From contig CANTUV010000022.1 of the NCBI GenBank assembly GCA_947685225.1, forward strand, positions 8,536,501 to 8,600,500: 64,000 nucleotides of DNA, given 5' to 3'. Of the stretch, positions 24,061 to 36,220 are shown piece after piece. This stretch comes from Garcia nutans. Its lineage: Eukaryota > Streptophyta > Magnoliopsida > Malpighiales > Euphorbiaceae. The number at the start of each line of letters is the position of its first letter. Positions within the stretch are counted from its first letter, which is position 1. Under the pieces are notes generated by a model. That model was given only the letters and a program-made list of their open reading frames with translations. It searched no databases and was not told the DNA's origin. The position numbers and the translations under genes were made by a program.

Positions 24061-24772
24061 TTCTTTTTCAAATTAATTTCTATTGTATTTTTCAAATTAA
24101 ATATTAATTATAAATATAAAATATACTTATTTTGGTTTTTTAACACTTATCCCTAGCTGTCTAAATTGATATTTGATAAATTTAGATTTACTTATTTTGG
24201 TTTTGATTCAAATTTAGGTTTGATTTGGTTCGGTTTTGAAATTCATAGACACTGTTTTGATTCCATGTGAAATTTTCATGTCAAGATTAGATTTGAGTTT
24301 AAATTCTTTTCAAATATTGATTGTGGAGAGCCAACTTTAAAAGCTAACAATTAAGATTGGAGAACCCATTTTTATATTAGTTTGATTATTTGTTTATATT
24401 CTTTAGATGTGTGATTTTTATATATTTGATTCATTTCATTTAATTGATAGGGTAGTCTTAACATAAATATATCTTGATTAATATTTATTGATTTATATTT
24501 ATAATTTATTTAAGAGTCATAGTTTCCGGTTTTTTTTTTCCTTTATTTTTTAATGGACTGTTTAGTAGATTTAGAAATGCTCGTATGCTTAAAATTTTCA
24601 CTCTCTTTTTGTATATGGAAACTGTTTTTATATGACTCTACAGTACATGAAAAAGTAACTTGTAAGGTAATAGAGGATTTAGGATTAGGAACGATGGATT
24701 TCTATTTTTATTTTATTTTTAAATTAAAGTGAAATGTGTATATATATATATATATATATATGAACAAATGAA
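24061..24772. other. AT-rich spacer
   Basis: No gene seen; a (TA)n run at about 24739-24761. Confidence 0.6.
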
Positions 24773-24850
24773 ATGTAGATATTGGCGCAGAAAAGGACAT
24801 GTAAATGTTCAATGTAAAGCCAAAATTCAGGCCTTTGTCCAGCAACAATA
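24773..24850 (+). pseudogene. Retrotransposon gag zinc-knuckle fragment
   Basis: One frame reads CRYWRRKGHVNVQCKAKIQ and then stops. The spacing is that of a CX2CX4HX4C knuckle, with the second cysteine changed to tryptophan (a TGC/TGT to TGG change). Only about 25 residues remain, so the source (copia gag seems likeliest) is uncertain. Confidence 0.45.
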
Positions 24851-25905
24851 AATAAGTATTAATATGAAAACTAATTATGTCTCTTATATATATATATATA
24901 TTTATGTATGTATATTATAAAGTACTGACTCTTTAATTTTGAGAATAATGTATTTTCATATGGCAATAGACATTTTCTATATAAAACATAAAATACATCT
25001 GGTAATGATTTATATATCAGAAAAGAAAAAAAAAGAGTGATGAAGAAAGCAATCAATTCCTCCGTTTTTTTCTTTGAAACTTTGAGGAGTGGAATTCATC
25101 AAAACCCTGTTATGGTCTATCCAAGAAATTAAAAGCATAAGTGTTATGAAGGATTTTTTTTTTCTCGAAAAGTTGACGTAAGTGAAGAGGACAATTATTC
25201 TTCTTCAGCTTAAAAGAAGAAAGCTACTGTTTGAGTTTTTTGATCATGCCAATAAATTTTTATCTTTGCAGAAGTGGGAAATGGCAATAGTGAAACTCTT
25301 ATGATGGCCTTTTCACACGCTTACCCCACTCCTCAAAATAAAGTTTACAATTTATTCATGAGTTTTGTTTTAATTAATTTATGAATGCTCGTATATATTG
25401 CCTATTAATATTTTCTTTTCTATACAAATAATAATAACAAAAAAGAAAGATTTCAAATATATATACACACATACTATTAAATTAAATAAAATTCCGGATG
25501 TTTACTGTCTATGATGTATATATTTTTGTTATTTATACGTTTTAAATTATGTTTACATTTTAAAATTGAAAATAAAATTTAATTTTTTGAAACAAAATTT
25601 TATTTTTTTATTCAGAAATAATTATTTTAAAAATTTGAAATTCTTTTTTTCTTATTCTAAATTACAAATTAATAAACTTTAAAATAGATGATTGACAACA
25701 TCAGCTACAAAAACTCTACTAAAGAGTGATGGTTGATATCTATTGCTATTTGTTTGCACCAAAATTCAATCAATCCAGGCCAACAACAAAGCTCAAACCA
25801 CGTGCATACAAGAAGTATAGGGCTTGATAAATTGCAACGTGGTTTTATGGAGGGGAAACATACGGTGACAGGAAAACAACATTAACTGTGGAATAGAGAA
25901 AATAG
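24851..25905. other. AT-rich spacer
   Basis: No gene seen. Two G-box-like CACGTG/ACGTGG words occur near 25800 and 25838, close to the left edge of the gypsy element. Confidence 0.5.
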
Positions 25906-26466
25906 TGTCACAAGATTTGCATATAACTTGCCAAAATGGAAGGTTTGGCTAGGAAAAGTAAAACTCTCTAGAATATTCTATAATATTCCATAAAATTCTA
26001 GAGTTGTATAGATGGATATGTTGAGGATGTGTAGATTTCTCTAGAATAGCATAGATGCTAGAAATATCTCTAGAATATATCAAAAGAATATCGAGAGAAT
26101 ATGCCATAGAATATTCAAGGAATATTGTTAGAATCATGTAGAAGCTTAATGTAGACTGTTAGATCAAATTGATCACCACCGCTCATTGAGGATGCGGAAT
26201 AGTATAAATAGGTGTATGATTCATTTGTTATAACCTTCCAATTCTTTTACAACTTCTTAAGGAATAAAAGCTACCAAGTATTCTCCCAAACTTTTTCTTC
26301 TTCTCTTGTGATTGTTAGTGTTCCTCTCTTTTATATTTAGCTTGTTTAAGCTTCTCAAAGCTAAGCAAGCATTTTGGGAAAAGGCTGACTAGCATTCTTC
26401 CAAGTGTTGGGCAAAGTTTGCTAGTGTCGCATAGATTTGAGCTTGTGAGAAAGAAATCCTATGACA
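25906..26466 (+). repeat. 5' LTR of the Galadriel-like element
   Basis: Starts TGTCAC and ends ATGACA. It contains repeated GAATATTC/TCTAGA words (25960-26140), a TATA box TATAAATA (26203-26210) and an AATAAA signal (26263-26268). Confidence 0.9.
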
Positions 26467-26467
26467 G

Positions 26468-26480
26468 TTAGTATCAGAGC
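26468..26480 (+). other. Primer binding site (initiator tRNA-Met)
   Basis: TTAGTATCAGAGC, one G-to-A change from the canonical TGGTATCAGAGC, directly after the 5' LTR. Confidence 0.85.
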
Positions 26481-26509
26481 TCCGGTTATGTGACCTTCAA
26501 CACAAGAGA

Positions 26510-27657
26510 ATGGCAGAAGTTGCTAATCCTTATGTTGCTACCAATAAAGCCTAAGGTGGGAAGGCCCAAAATGATAAGTCGAGGGACATCATCACTGCCA
26601 TGAAGGAAAGGCTGGCTAGATTTAATGCCACCATATCCGAGATGAAGGATAAAGTTGAGGATATGGACCAATACATCGAGGGGCAAGAGTTCATTAGGGT
26701 GGACAAGCTCCTTGAGGGGGATACAAAGTGCCTTAAACACGGCATTAGATATAGTATCCAAGAAGATGCAATCCTTGGAGAATGTCATTATTGCAAAGGA
26801 GGATGAAGTGAATGCTTGTAAGGTGAGAATTACAAGTCTCAAAGAAGTTGTGGAAAAAATTTAAACACAACTTAGTGGGTGCATGGCAGCCGTAGCCAAT
26901 GGTGGTGAAGCTACACATGCTGCTCCTACCTACAAGATGGATATTCCAAGGCTTTAAGCTTATAGTGGGGCAAGAAATGCAAGGAAGATTGATAACATCC
27001 TTTGGATTATCGAGAAACGCTCAATGGGTGAGGAGCACCACTCCCCATTTAAGGGACATTGCCATGGTGTGGTGGCAAAGGAGGTGTGATGATGTGAAGA
27101 AGAGTCTTTGCACCATCGATACTTGGAAAGATTTCAAAGGGGGAACTTAAGAGCAGTTCTACCCTGAAGAAACACACAATTAAGCTAGGGCCAAGCTTCA
27201 GCACCTTTAACACAAGAAAGGCTACATAAGAGATATGTGAAGGAATTCTTTGAGCTATTGCTAGAGATTCCTAACATGGGGCAAGAGGATGCTCTCTTTT
27301 GCTTCATGGATGGTGTAAGTGGATGGGCTAAGCTAGAGCTCCAAAGGAGAGGAGTCCAAGATCCAGCTACCGTAATGGCCACCGCCGAATCCTTAATCGA
27401 GTTTAAGAGAAAAGACTCGAAGAAGGAGCAAGGTGACAAGCCTACCCACAATAGAAAAGGTGGGGGAGATAGGGACAAATCTCCCAAGAAGGGCCAACCC
27501 TCTAGAGACAAGGGCAAGGGGAAGATGGAAGACAAGAATGATGCTTCCAAATCCAAAATAGCTTGCTTCTTATGCATTGGACCTCATCGGGCTTTTGAGT
27601 GCCCCAAACGTGGAAAGATTACCACCTTAGCTATGGAGAAGGAGAAGCAAGAGGAAT
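26510..27657 (+). pseudogene. gag pseudogene of the Galadriel-like element
   Basis: A start codon at 26510 is followed by a stop after 14 codons. The remaining gag continues in several frames. A well-kept block at 27237-27657 carries a FFELLLEIPNMGQEDAL segment, a lysine-rich stretch and a zinc knuckle CFLCIGPHRAFEC. Gag would form the particle core. At least three frame breaks are visible. Confidence 0.8.
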
Positions 27658-27668
27658 GAAGACTTGCT

Positions 27669-28200
27669 TTGATGTGCCTAATAAGTTCCATTAAAGCAAA
27701 ATTGGAAGAACAACAGCGAATCCAAATGTATATAGATATCGAGAATGGGGGCAAGACCATCAAAGCCATGGTGGATGCTGGTGCTGATACCGTCTATATG
27801 GCAAAGGAGCTAACGGATGAGATTGACTTGTCATACACCAAGGAGAAGAGCTTCGTTAAGGGAGTCAATTCTAAGTCTCACAATTGATGGTGTAGTAAGG
27901 GGCAAAAATAAGATTGGCCAATGGAGAGGTAAAGTTGATATCATTATTGCTTCCATTAATGATAATACGTTCTACTTGGGCATAAAATTTCTAGACATGG
28001 TGAAGGCTTTCTTAGTTCCCTATGCCGACACCATGTGCATCATGAAAAAAGGACAACCATGTGGTGTTCCCATCAAGAGGGAGATTAGTAATGATAGAAT
28101 GGTGTTCGCTATCCAATTCTCTAAAGGGGTTAAGAGGAAGAAGCCTACTTATCTTACTACCTTTAAGGTAGATGAAGGCCCTATGGATGGAGGGGTAAAC
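27669..28200 (+). pseudogene. Protease pseudogene of the Galadriel-like element
   Basis: The active-site region reads AMVDAGADTVYM where the family has D(T/S)GAD, so the motif has T changed to A. A frame break near 27880 leads into the rest of the domain (VVRGKNKIGQWRGKVDI and on). Confidence 0.75.
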
Positions 28201-29650
28201 TTGAAGAGTTCAAGGATGTCATGCCCTTCGAGCTACCAAAGAAGTTTCCTCCAAGGAAAGAGGTGGATCATGCTATCCAGTTGGAGGTTGGAGCAAAACC
28301 ATCCGCTTTTACTCCCTATCGCATGGCACCATTCGAATTAGAAGAGCTAAGGAGGCAATTGAAGGAATTGCTTAATGATGGTTATATCTGTCCCTTTAAA
28401 GCTCCATATGTTACACCGGTCTTGTTCTAAAAGAAACATGATGGGTCACTTCAGCTTTGCATTGACTATTGAGCACTTAACAAGATTACCATTAAGAACA
28501 AGTATCTCATCCCACTCATTATAGATATATTTGATCAACTTAGTGATGTTAGATACTTTACCAAGTTGGACATGTGATCGGGGTACTATCAAGTTTGCAT
28601 AACTAAAGGAGATGAGCCAAAGACAACATGTGTCACACAGTATGGGTCGTACGAGTTCCTTGTGATGCCCTATGGTATCACCAATGCGCTAACCATGTTT
28701 TGCACTCTCATGAACAACGTACTTGCTCATTTCCTTGATCGATTTATAGTATTGTACCTTGATGATATTGTGATCTATAGCAAGGCATTGGAGGAGTATG
28801 CAGAGCATTTAAGGCAAGAGTTTCGCAAATTGGAGGAGAACGAGTTCTATGTGAAGAAGGAGAAATGTTCCTTTGCCCAAGAAGAAGTGACTTTCTTAGG
28901 TCATATCATTGGTAGAGGCATGCTAAGGATGGATAAGTCCAAGGTGTAAGCCATCCAAGATTGGGCTCCACTAACCAAGATCACCGAGTTGAGATCATTC
29001 CTTAGCGTGGTGAATTACTATCGGAGATTCATCATGGGCTACTCTTCTATAGCCGCACCATTGACAGATTTGCTAAAGAAGGGGCAAAGTTGGGAGTGGA
29101 CTTTGCGATGCCAAAATGCCTTTAAAGGGTTAAAGAAGGCAATTGTGGAGGAGCCGGTGTTATCACTCCTCAACTATCTCTTACCATTTCAAGTTCACAC
29201 AGATGCTTTTGATTTTTTAATTGGTGGAGTGTTGATGCAAGATGGATATCCAATAGCTTTTGAGAGCAGAAAGCTTAATGATACCTAGAGGAGGTACACA
29301 GTACAAGAGAAGGAGATGACTGTGGTAGTGCATTATTTGCGCACATAGCGACACTACTTGTTGGGGAGTAAGTTTATGGTCAAGATGGACAATGTTGCCA
29401 CTAGCTATTTCCAAATGCAAAATAAGCTTTCTCCAAAACAAGCTAGATGGCAAGACTTCTTAGCAGAGTTTAATTGCACATTAAAGTACAAACCTGAAAA
29501 GGCAAACTTAGTCGCATATGCTTTGAGTCAAAAAGGAGAACTAGCCAACATTAGTAGTGTTCAAAACACTTTTAAGGCATATATTAAGGAGAGGCTAAAG
29601 CATGATTCCATGGCTCAAACTATCATCGCACTTGTCAAGAGGGGAAAATA
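28201..29650 (+). pseudogene. RT and RNase H pseudogene of the Galadriel-like element
   Basis: RT begins near 28221 and its catalytic YLDD box is intact (LYLDDIVIYSK, near 28760). The connection (FLSVVNYYRRFI) and RNase H (from about 29190, FQVHTDAFDFLIGGVL) follow. Stops at about 28430, 28470, 28577, 28947 and 29288 break the frame; most look like single G-to-A or C-to-T changes. Confidence 0.85.
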
Positions 29651-30765
29651 AGGCACTTTTGAGTAGAAAATGGCTTGGTGTATACCAAAGGAAGGAGGCT
29701 TTATGTTCCATCACATGGCAACCAAGAAGGGAAGCTTTGAAAGAGTGCCATGATAATAAGTGAGCTAGACATCCAAGGATGCATTGGACTCTCACATTGG
29801 TGAAGGATGCCTACTATTGGCCTCTTTTAAAGCATGATGTTGAGGCATATGTGAAGACTTATCTTGTATGCCAGCAAGATGAGGTGGAGTAATAATTACC
29901 CACAGGTATACTCGAACCACTTTTCATCGTTGAAAGGCCTTGAGAAAGTGTTTCTATGGATTTTTTTTATGGGGTTGCCCATATTTGAAGGTTACAATTA
30001 GGAGTTGGTGGTAGTTGATCAATTCTCTAAGTATGCTACCTTCATCCCAACACCAAGGAGTACACTGCTAAACAACCCATACACTTGTTCTTAAAGCATG
30101 TTGTGAAGTATTGGGGTGTGCCCAAGAAAATTGTGAGCGATAGGGACACTCACTTCACTGGGAGATTTTGGACCAAGTTGTTCAAACTACTGGATACTGA
30201 CCACAAATTCTCAACTAGTTTCCACCCTCAAACAAATGGGCAAGCAGAGAGGGTGAATGCCTTATTAGAGTAATACTTGAGGCACTATGTGGGTGCCAAC
30301 CAATGAGACTGGGTAAAGTTGCTTGATGTTGCCCAATTCTCCTACAATCTTGAGAGGAGTGAATCAACAGGGCGTAGTCCATTTGAGATAGCCATAGGCC
30401 AACAACCCTTGACACCAAATTCTGTTGCCACAGGCTATACATGTGTTAGTCCTTCAGCTTATAAGTTTTCTAAAGGATGGAATGCCAACACCAATGTTGC
30501 TAGAACTTTCTTGGAGAAGGCTTCCAAGAGGATGAAGAAATGGGCTGATAAGAAGAGGCAACCGAGGGAGTTCCAAGTAAGTGACCTTGAGCTTATCAAG
30601 ATGCATAACCATGCAAGGTTAATGGGGCTACATCGTGGACTCATCCTGAGGTATGAGGAACCATTCCCGATCATTAAAAAAGTAAGGAAGCAAGCTTATA
30701 AAGTGGAGTTACTCCTAAAATCAAGTTTTATCCCGTATTCCATGTGAGTTTATTGAAGCCATACA
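29651..30765 (+). pseudogene. Integrase pseudogene of the Galadriel-like element
   Basis: A degraded zinc-binding region lies at about 29760-29890 (DAYYWPLLKHDVEAYV). The core is seen at 30085-30273 (VSDRDTHFTGRFWTKLF, then STSFHPQTNGQAERVN), and the C-terminal part to about 30750. Stops and frameshifts are frequent between 29930 and 30080. Confidence 0.8.
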
Positions 30766-30842
30766 AGGAAGATGTGGAAGATCCAAGCCATCAAATATCA
30801 CAAAGGGTGCCAATGGGAATACGCATCCAACATGACAAGGAA

Positions 30843-31031
30843 GTGGAGGAGATTTTAGTCGATCGGGTGAGACATCATTCCAATCAACCACTCACATATG
30901 AACTCCTTGTCACATAGAAGGGATTTCCAGAGAGTGAAGCCAGTTGGGAACCTATCCAACACTTGTGGCAATTCAAGGATCAAATCCAAGCCTACAAAGA
31001 CTTGAAGATAATGAGGACATCACCAAATTAG
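30843..31031 (+). pseudogene. Chromodomain of the Galadriel-like element
   Basis: One frame gives VEEILVDRVRHHSNQPLTYE, then a stop where the conserved WKG tryptophan belongs (TGG to TAG), then KGFPESEASWEP. Stop at 31029. Chromodomains at this position guide integration in chromoviruses. The 3' LTR begins 11 bases further on. Confidence 0.8.
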
Positions 31032-31042
31032 GTATGAGAGAA

Positions 31043-31598
31043 TTTCACAAAATTTGCATATGATTAGCCAAAGTGAGAGGTTTGGCTAGGAAGAGTAAAT
31101 ACTCTCTAGAATATTCTATAGTATTCCATAGAATTCTAAAGTTGTATGGATATGTAGAGAATGTGTAGATCTCTTTAGAACAATATAGATGCTAGGAATA
31201 TCTCTAGAATATGCCATAAGAAAATCTAGAGAATATGCCATAGAATATTCGAGAAATATTTCTAGAATTGTGTAGAAGCTATATGTAGACCGTTAGATCG
31301 AATTAATCACCACCATCCTTTGAGGAGGAAAGTAGTATAAATAAGTGTAAGATTCATTTGTTGTAACAATCCAATTCTTTCATAACTTCTTAAGGAATAA
31401 AAGCTACCAAGCATTCTCCCAAACTTTTTCTTCTTCTCTTGTGATTGTTAGTGTTCCTCTCTTTTATATTTAGCCTATTTAAGCTTCTCAAAGCCAAGCA
31501 AGCATTTTAGGAAAAGGCTGATAGACATTCTTTCAAGTATTAGGCCAAGTTTGCTAGTGCCGCATGGATTTGAGTTGTGAGAAAGAAATCATATGGCA
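31043..31598 (+). repeat. 3' LTR of the Galadriel-like element
   Basis: Aligns along its length with 25906-26466. It begins TTTCAC instead of TGTCAC and ends TATGGCA. TATAAATA at 31335-31342 and AATAAA at 31396-31401. It holds a better heat-shock-element array than the 5' LTR (31243-31267). Confidence 0.9.
31243..31267 (+). promoter_or_regulatory. Heat-shock-element array in LTR
   Basis: GAATATTCGAGAA is a perfect three-unit HSE (GAA-nn-TTC-nn-GAA). It is followed after four bases by TTCTAGAA (TTC-nn-GAA). The TATA box lies about 70 bases downstream. Two-unit GAATATTC cores also occur at 31109-31116, 25971-25978 and 26109-26116. Confidence 0.6.
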
Positions 31599-32024
31599 AG
31601 AGGCACTTGTGGAATCGTGGAGCTGGTAAAGAACAAGGCAAGAAAAAAAAAGGAGAATCGACCAAGAGCAATGGACAAGAATAAAAAAATAAGGAATCAT
31701 CCAATTCTCCAATTGCTACAACTTAACATTAACACTTCCCATGCAAATTTAGCTTGCATTTTAGTTTGTCTATATTTTTTATTTTTTTTTCGGATCCCCA
31801 TTATAATTAGCCCATGTTTTAAACTTCTATTCATTGTTAATATTCTCGTAATATCAGTGTGTAGCTCATCTTGTTATTTCAATTTACATCTAAGTTCTTA
31901 TAAAATTCAAGCAAATAATTAAGGAGAGTTTGAGGATTTTAGTCCTTTTTATGGTCTTTTAAAGGATTTTACACAGTTGCTTAATCAGAATTCATTTACC
32001 AATTCCTCTAGAACACTTGTATTT
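31599..32024. other. Spacer right of the chromovirus
   Basis: A run of codons just after the LTR (31599-31720, lysine- and arginine-rich when translated) stays open but has no recognisable domain and would start inside the LTR. I do not call a gene. Confidence 0.4.
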
Positions 32025-33975
32025 CACTAACGACCAAAAATTGCCATTCACCAAGCGAACACCATTCACTTCAACAATCAATCTCTCTAGTTACATCAAA
32101 AATAATAACTAAAATTGTAAAAAAATCCAACTAATTATTTTAGCCACAATAAAAAAATATGTTACTAGAAATGACGTAACTAAAAGTTAGTAATACAATT
32201 TACAGTTTTTGTGGCTGAGAATTAATTTATTTTGCTATCAAATTTAAATTCTTATGACTAAAATTATAATATATTGTCATAATATATATATATATATATA
32301 TATAACAAATAATTGATTAAATTAGCCACACAATATTAATATTTGTAACTATATATAAATTTTAGTTATGTCTTAATAAAGAAGTAACTAAATAAATCTA
32401 TGTAGTTGCCGTATTTTTAACATTGTGGCAAATATTTTTACATGTTAATTACAAATCAAATAATTTATAGTTAAAAATATACTTTGTGGCTAAAATATTT
32501 ATTTTTTAATTACAAACTTAATAAACGGTAGATAAATAACATAATTAATTATCATGAAAAGGCAAAAAATATGCAAAAAACAAATATTAGCCAAATATAA
32601 AGATACTTAATTAGGAATTAATTTAAAGGTTAAAAGAAATTAAACTAATATGAATAAGGAGCAAAAATAATTGGCTTTGTACTTAATGCATGCCTCTTTA
32701 AAAAATGAAGATATTTTAGGTTGCTATTAATCATATAGATAGGTTATTATCTAGAATTTAATTTTTTAATCGATGTGGGATCATAATCATACCGAAGCAA
32801 AGCTGACAATTTTATCTTTGCTCATAATGATTTTAGAAGAATAGAGAAATATTTAATATTTAATTTATTTTTTAATCATTTTAACCTATAAAATATGCTA
32901 AAGACGCCATATTATATAAAAATTAGCATATTTACATATTTAATTGAATAAAAGATAAATTTAAATATCAAAATAATAACAGTTAAAAATTTGAAAAGAA
33001 TTGATATATTTTTCCTAATATAAAAAATAATTTAAAAGTTAAATATAAATAACAAATTAGTGTTGAGTTATATAATAAAAAATGATTTTTGTATTTTTAA
33101 TATTTAAATTTAGTAAAATAAAAAATCTTCATTCCTATATGATAATGACAATTGGTAAATTAATAATTTGGTTTATAATGTTTAAATCAAATAAAATTAT
33201 TAAATTTAATATATAATCAAAATTATGGAACCAATTTTAAAATTTGGAGTTAGCTAATTATAGAGTTTCTGGGGTATAATATTACATAAATTATAGAGTT
33301 TTATACTGTCTAAATTTGGTTAATTGTATATGCTGAGATTGTGAATTAGTGCTTAGATTCATATAAAAATTAATAAGGGTCATACTCATTATCTTTGGTC
33401 TAGCTAAAAAAAAAAACTCATTATCTTAGGAATATTTTTATTGATTTTTACATTTTATAACTTTGTTTTATTGATTAAACTGCGATTTTGCCATATCTTC
33501 ACCTTTTTTTTATAGCTAAATATTAATTAGCTACAATATATACAATGTTAATTATAGCTAGACATATTATAATTCATAGCAGATTAAATTTTTAAAATTT
33601 TTAACTTCTTTTATGCAAATAATTTTTATAACAATAAATTATAATTAATCACTTATTAATTTATATGGCTAATGGTGAGATTACGTAACTAATTTTGCTA
33701 TGCACTTCAAATACTTATAGCTAATTTAACTAATTGGCTTTGTTAGTTTATTATGACTAAAATATTATAAGATAATTGTCTACAACTATATTATTTAAAT
33801 ATTATAGCTAAATTAATTTATTTACCATGAATATTTAATTTATATGACTAAATAATTTAGCCAAATTATATGTAGCTACAAAAATTTTAACTTTCATAAC
33901 TAATACAAAGATTTAGGTTCAATTTTATTTATTATGACTAGAAACATATGGCTGCATGTAGTATTTATTGTAGTG
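32025..33975. mobile_element. Possible CACTA-type non-autonomous remnant
   Basis: The right end reads TATTTATTGTAGTG (33962-33975), the complement of a CACTACAATAAATA terminus. Towards both ends short words such as TAGCTAC, GTGGCTAA, TAACTAA and ATGACTAA recur in both orientations, as CACTA subterminal repeats do. A left end CACTAACGACC at 32025 is possible. Three-base flanks (TTT, ATT) do not match, and no transposase is seen. Confidence 0.35.
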
Positions 33976-35329
33976 ATTTAATTCAAGAACCGATAACGAG
34001 CCAAAAATTTAATGATAATAAAATAAAAGAAAAAAATATTAATAGACATCCACAAAATAAAGTCATATTGTAAGATCATGTCTGAGCATCGGTTCGGTCT
34101 ATTAAAGAAGCCAAAATTTTTATTTGGATTTGATTTTACACAAAAGCGCCAAGTTCACTTTCCTATCAGTTTGGTAAACTCGAATTTATTTTGACTTAAT
34201 TTTGAAAATAATTTATTGCCTGAAATTTATTTGAGTGAGAAAAATCGAAAGGAAAAATCCAATTTTGATTCCAATTAATTAGCACAAAATGCAATAGTCC
34301 GAGCCAAAGGATGGATCTCATACTAAAATTTCAAGTTTTGTGTAAAAATTGTTTGGCCTTTAAAGAAACTTTAACTTTAAAAACTTTTATTTTAGGATGA
34401 CAAATAATAGAATAAATGGCAATTATAAGTATACATGAACAATATAATATGCATGACATTCATCAAAGTGTATTTAAATAAATAAATAACTAAAACAGTT
34501 AATTAATTAATTACATTAAAAATCCATCAAAGGAGGATCATAATTCTAGCTCTTATGGGTCATAGGCTAGGCACACTTTCCCTAAATTATCCAAAAATAA
34601 ACCAAATTAATAGAAATAAAATACTTAATAAAATAATTTAAAGAAAGGAAGAAGGAGGAGAAAACCAATTGGGTTTGTTTTAGTTTGATTCTCTATTTGA
34701 GGTTAGATCTCAGAATATGCCTGCATATTTGAATGGGAATCAGAACCTCACAGTTCCTCCATTGCTTCAATAGAGTCTGTTTTGATTTATCATGTTTAAT
34801 GATTTATTTGATTAATAAATTGAAAAGTTACATATCCATTGATGGGTTTGGTGATGAGTTTGATGGGCTGGGGCCAAATCCTCACTCCAAAGCAAAAGTA
34901 GTTGAAAAAAATAGTCCAAATGTTGGTCTAATTTTAATTAATTTAGCCAAGTTTAGATTAAAGTTTTAAGTGACTCTACACACCAAGTTAAATAGCATCT
35001 GAGCTAACCAAGGAGGTGAGTCTTAGGCGGTTCAAAATCAAATAGGGAGAACCTTTTTCTTTTTAAAAATAAAAGGAGAAAGAATATAGCAAATAGGAAT
35101 TACTCACCTTCTTGTGTGCTTTGAATCATGGGGGGCTTGACTATTTATAGAGAAACTTTTTATAGCTCAAAAATCAGATTTCCAATGTGGAACCTAGAGT
35201 GGGAGTGCGACATCCATAAAGTGGAAGTTAGGGTTTTCTATGCACCGTGATGACTTCCTAGTCGTCCAGTGATATCTTTTGTATTTTGCCTATTTGATGT
35301 CCAATTATCGCAATTTCAATTGCATTGGA
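33976..35329. other. Spacer with a minus-strand promoter-like stretch
   Basis: No gene is recognised. At 35275-34990, read on the minus strand, a TCTATAAATAGTC TATA box is followed by a leader and then GGTGAGTAA, a donor-like site. This resembles a promoter and leader of a retroelement or lost gene. At 34082-34105 the words TGAGCATCGGTTCGGTC resemble the end of a hAT-type MITE. Confidence 0.35.
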
Positions 35330-35690
35330 TTCTATTAAGTCTATACTTAACTAATTGTAAGCACACAGTATTCGAACAAGTAATATAGTGTTAGTCGAGT
35401 GTCAATTTCTCAGGGAAGATAACATTTCAAGTAACAAATATTCAAGTTATCTTATTATTTGGAAAGATCAAAAGTGAAGGCATGACACAATTAGATTCTA
35501 GTGCTATTCGAATAATAAAATTGCAGAATTTGGTTTCATCAAATTAATTATCATATGATTCTTCTAGATTTCACTAAATTAGTTCAATCTTGTTGATTAA
35601 TAGTTAATACTCCTTCTTAATTCAGCCCTACTCTCTCTCAAGTAATAGAACTTTTATATGCACGGCTGAGCCTAGATTTAATGTCCTATG
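35330..35690 (-). mobile_element. Fragment of a second Tat-type LTR
   Basis: GTAAGCACACAGTATTCGAAC, then AAGTAATATAGTGTTAGTCGAG and CTCAGGGAAGA, parallels the 5' part of the LTR at 36221 (GCAAGTGCACGGGTCGCTC, AAGTAATAAAGTAGTGAGTG, CACTGAGGACA). It is a different, related family and the fragment is incomplete. Confidence 0.45.
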
Positions 35691-36220
35691 TTATATACAT
35701 ATATATATATATTTAAAAATATTTGATGGGATTATTAAGCTATAATTATTTTTTTTAAGTTTATGATTTTTGAACTATTAACTTTATTTTTAATTAATGG
35801 AATATGCATCTTTATTTATTATTTTATAGATACATGACATTAATTATATTTTATAATTATCAATAAATGATATTTACTTGGTTTAAATATTGTTTGATAA
35901 TTTTACATATGTGTTTTGCGTTAATGTTGATAATTATGTATAGTAGAAACAATGATTGGAAACCTAATGACATTTTAACTTGAGATTATATGCATGTTAA
36001 CATTAATGTATGAATTGGTTGTGAAAATATAATAACATGTAAACTATGTGTTTGCCTAAGCAACAACAAGTGTTGGCCTTTGCTTGGTATGGACTTGCCA
36101 GAGGATTGTAGGTTCTTCAATCTTTGGTGCGCGAAACTAACTTCTGCTCAAATGATTTCCTTAAGCTCTAGAAAGGACTTGAAATTGAATAAAGCTTTTC
36201 AAGTTCCCCTTAATGATTCC
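35691..36220. other. AT-rich spacer left of the Tat-type element
   Basis: No gene recognised; a (TA)n run lies at about 35699-35713. Confidence 0.5.

Larger units (their letters stand above)
25906..31598 (+). mobile_element. Full-length Ty3/gypsy chromovirus, Galadriel-like, degraded
   Basis: Two LTRs of about 560 bp enclose a primer binding site for initiator tRNA-Met, gag, protease, RT, RNase H, integrase and a chromodomain, all on the plus strand. Gag carries a zinc knuckle with the short CX2CX3HX4C spacing and wording (DPATVMATAESLIEFKR) that I associate with Galadriel-type chromoviruses. Many stops and frameshifts make it non-coding. Flanks AATAG and AGAGG do not match, so the TSD has decayed or the ends are slightly off. 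The two LTRs differ at many positions, which suggests an old insertion. Confidence 0.9.

Noticed and set aside
31593..31922. 109-residue frame right of the Galadriel-like element
   Set aside because: Its start codon is in the LTR end; lysine-rich then hydrophobic, with no family resemblance.
32772..32784. CGATGTGGGATC, complement of the U-snRNA upstream element
   Set aside because: No TATA box at the required spacing and no snRNA body follows; the word also occurs in LTR promoters.
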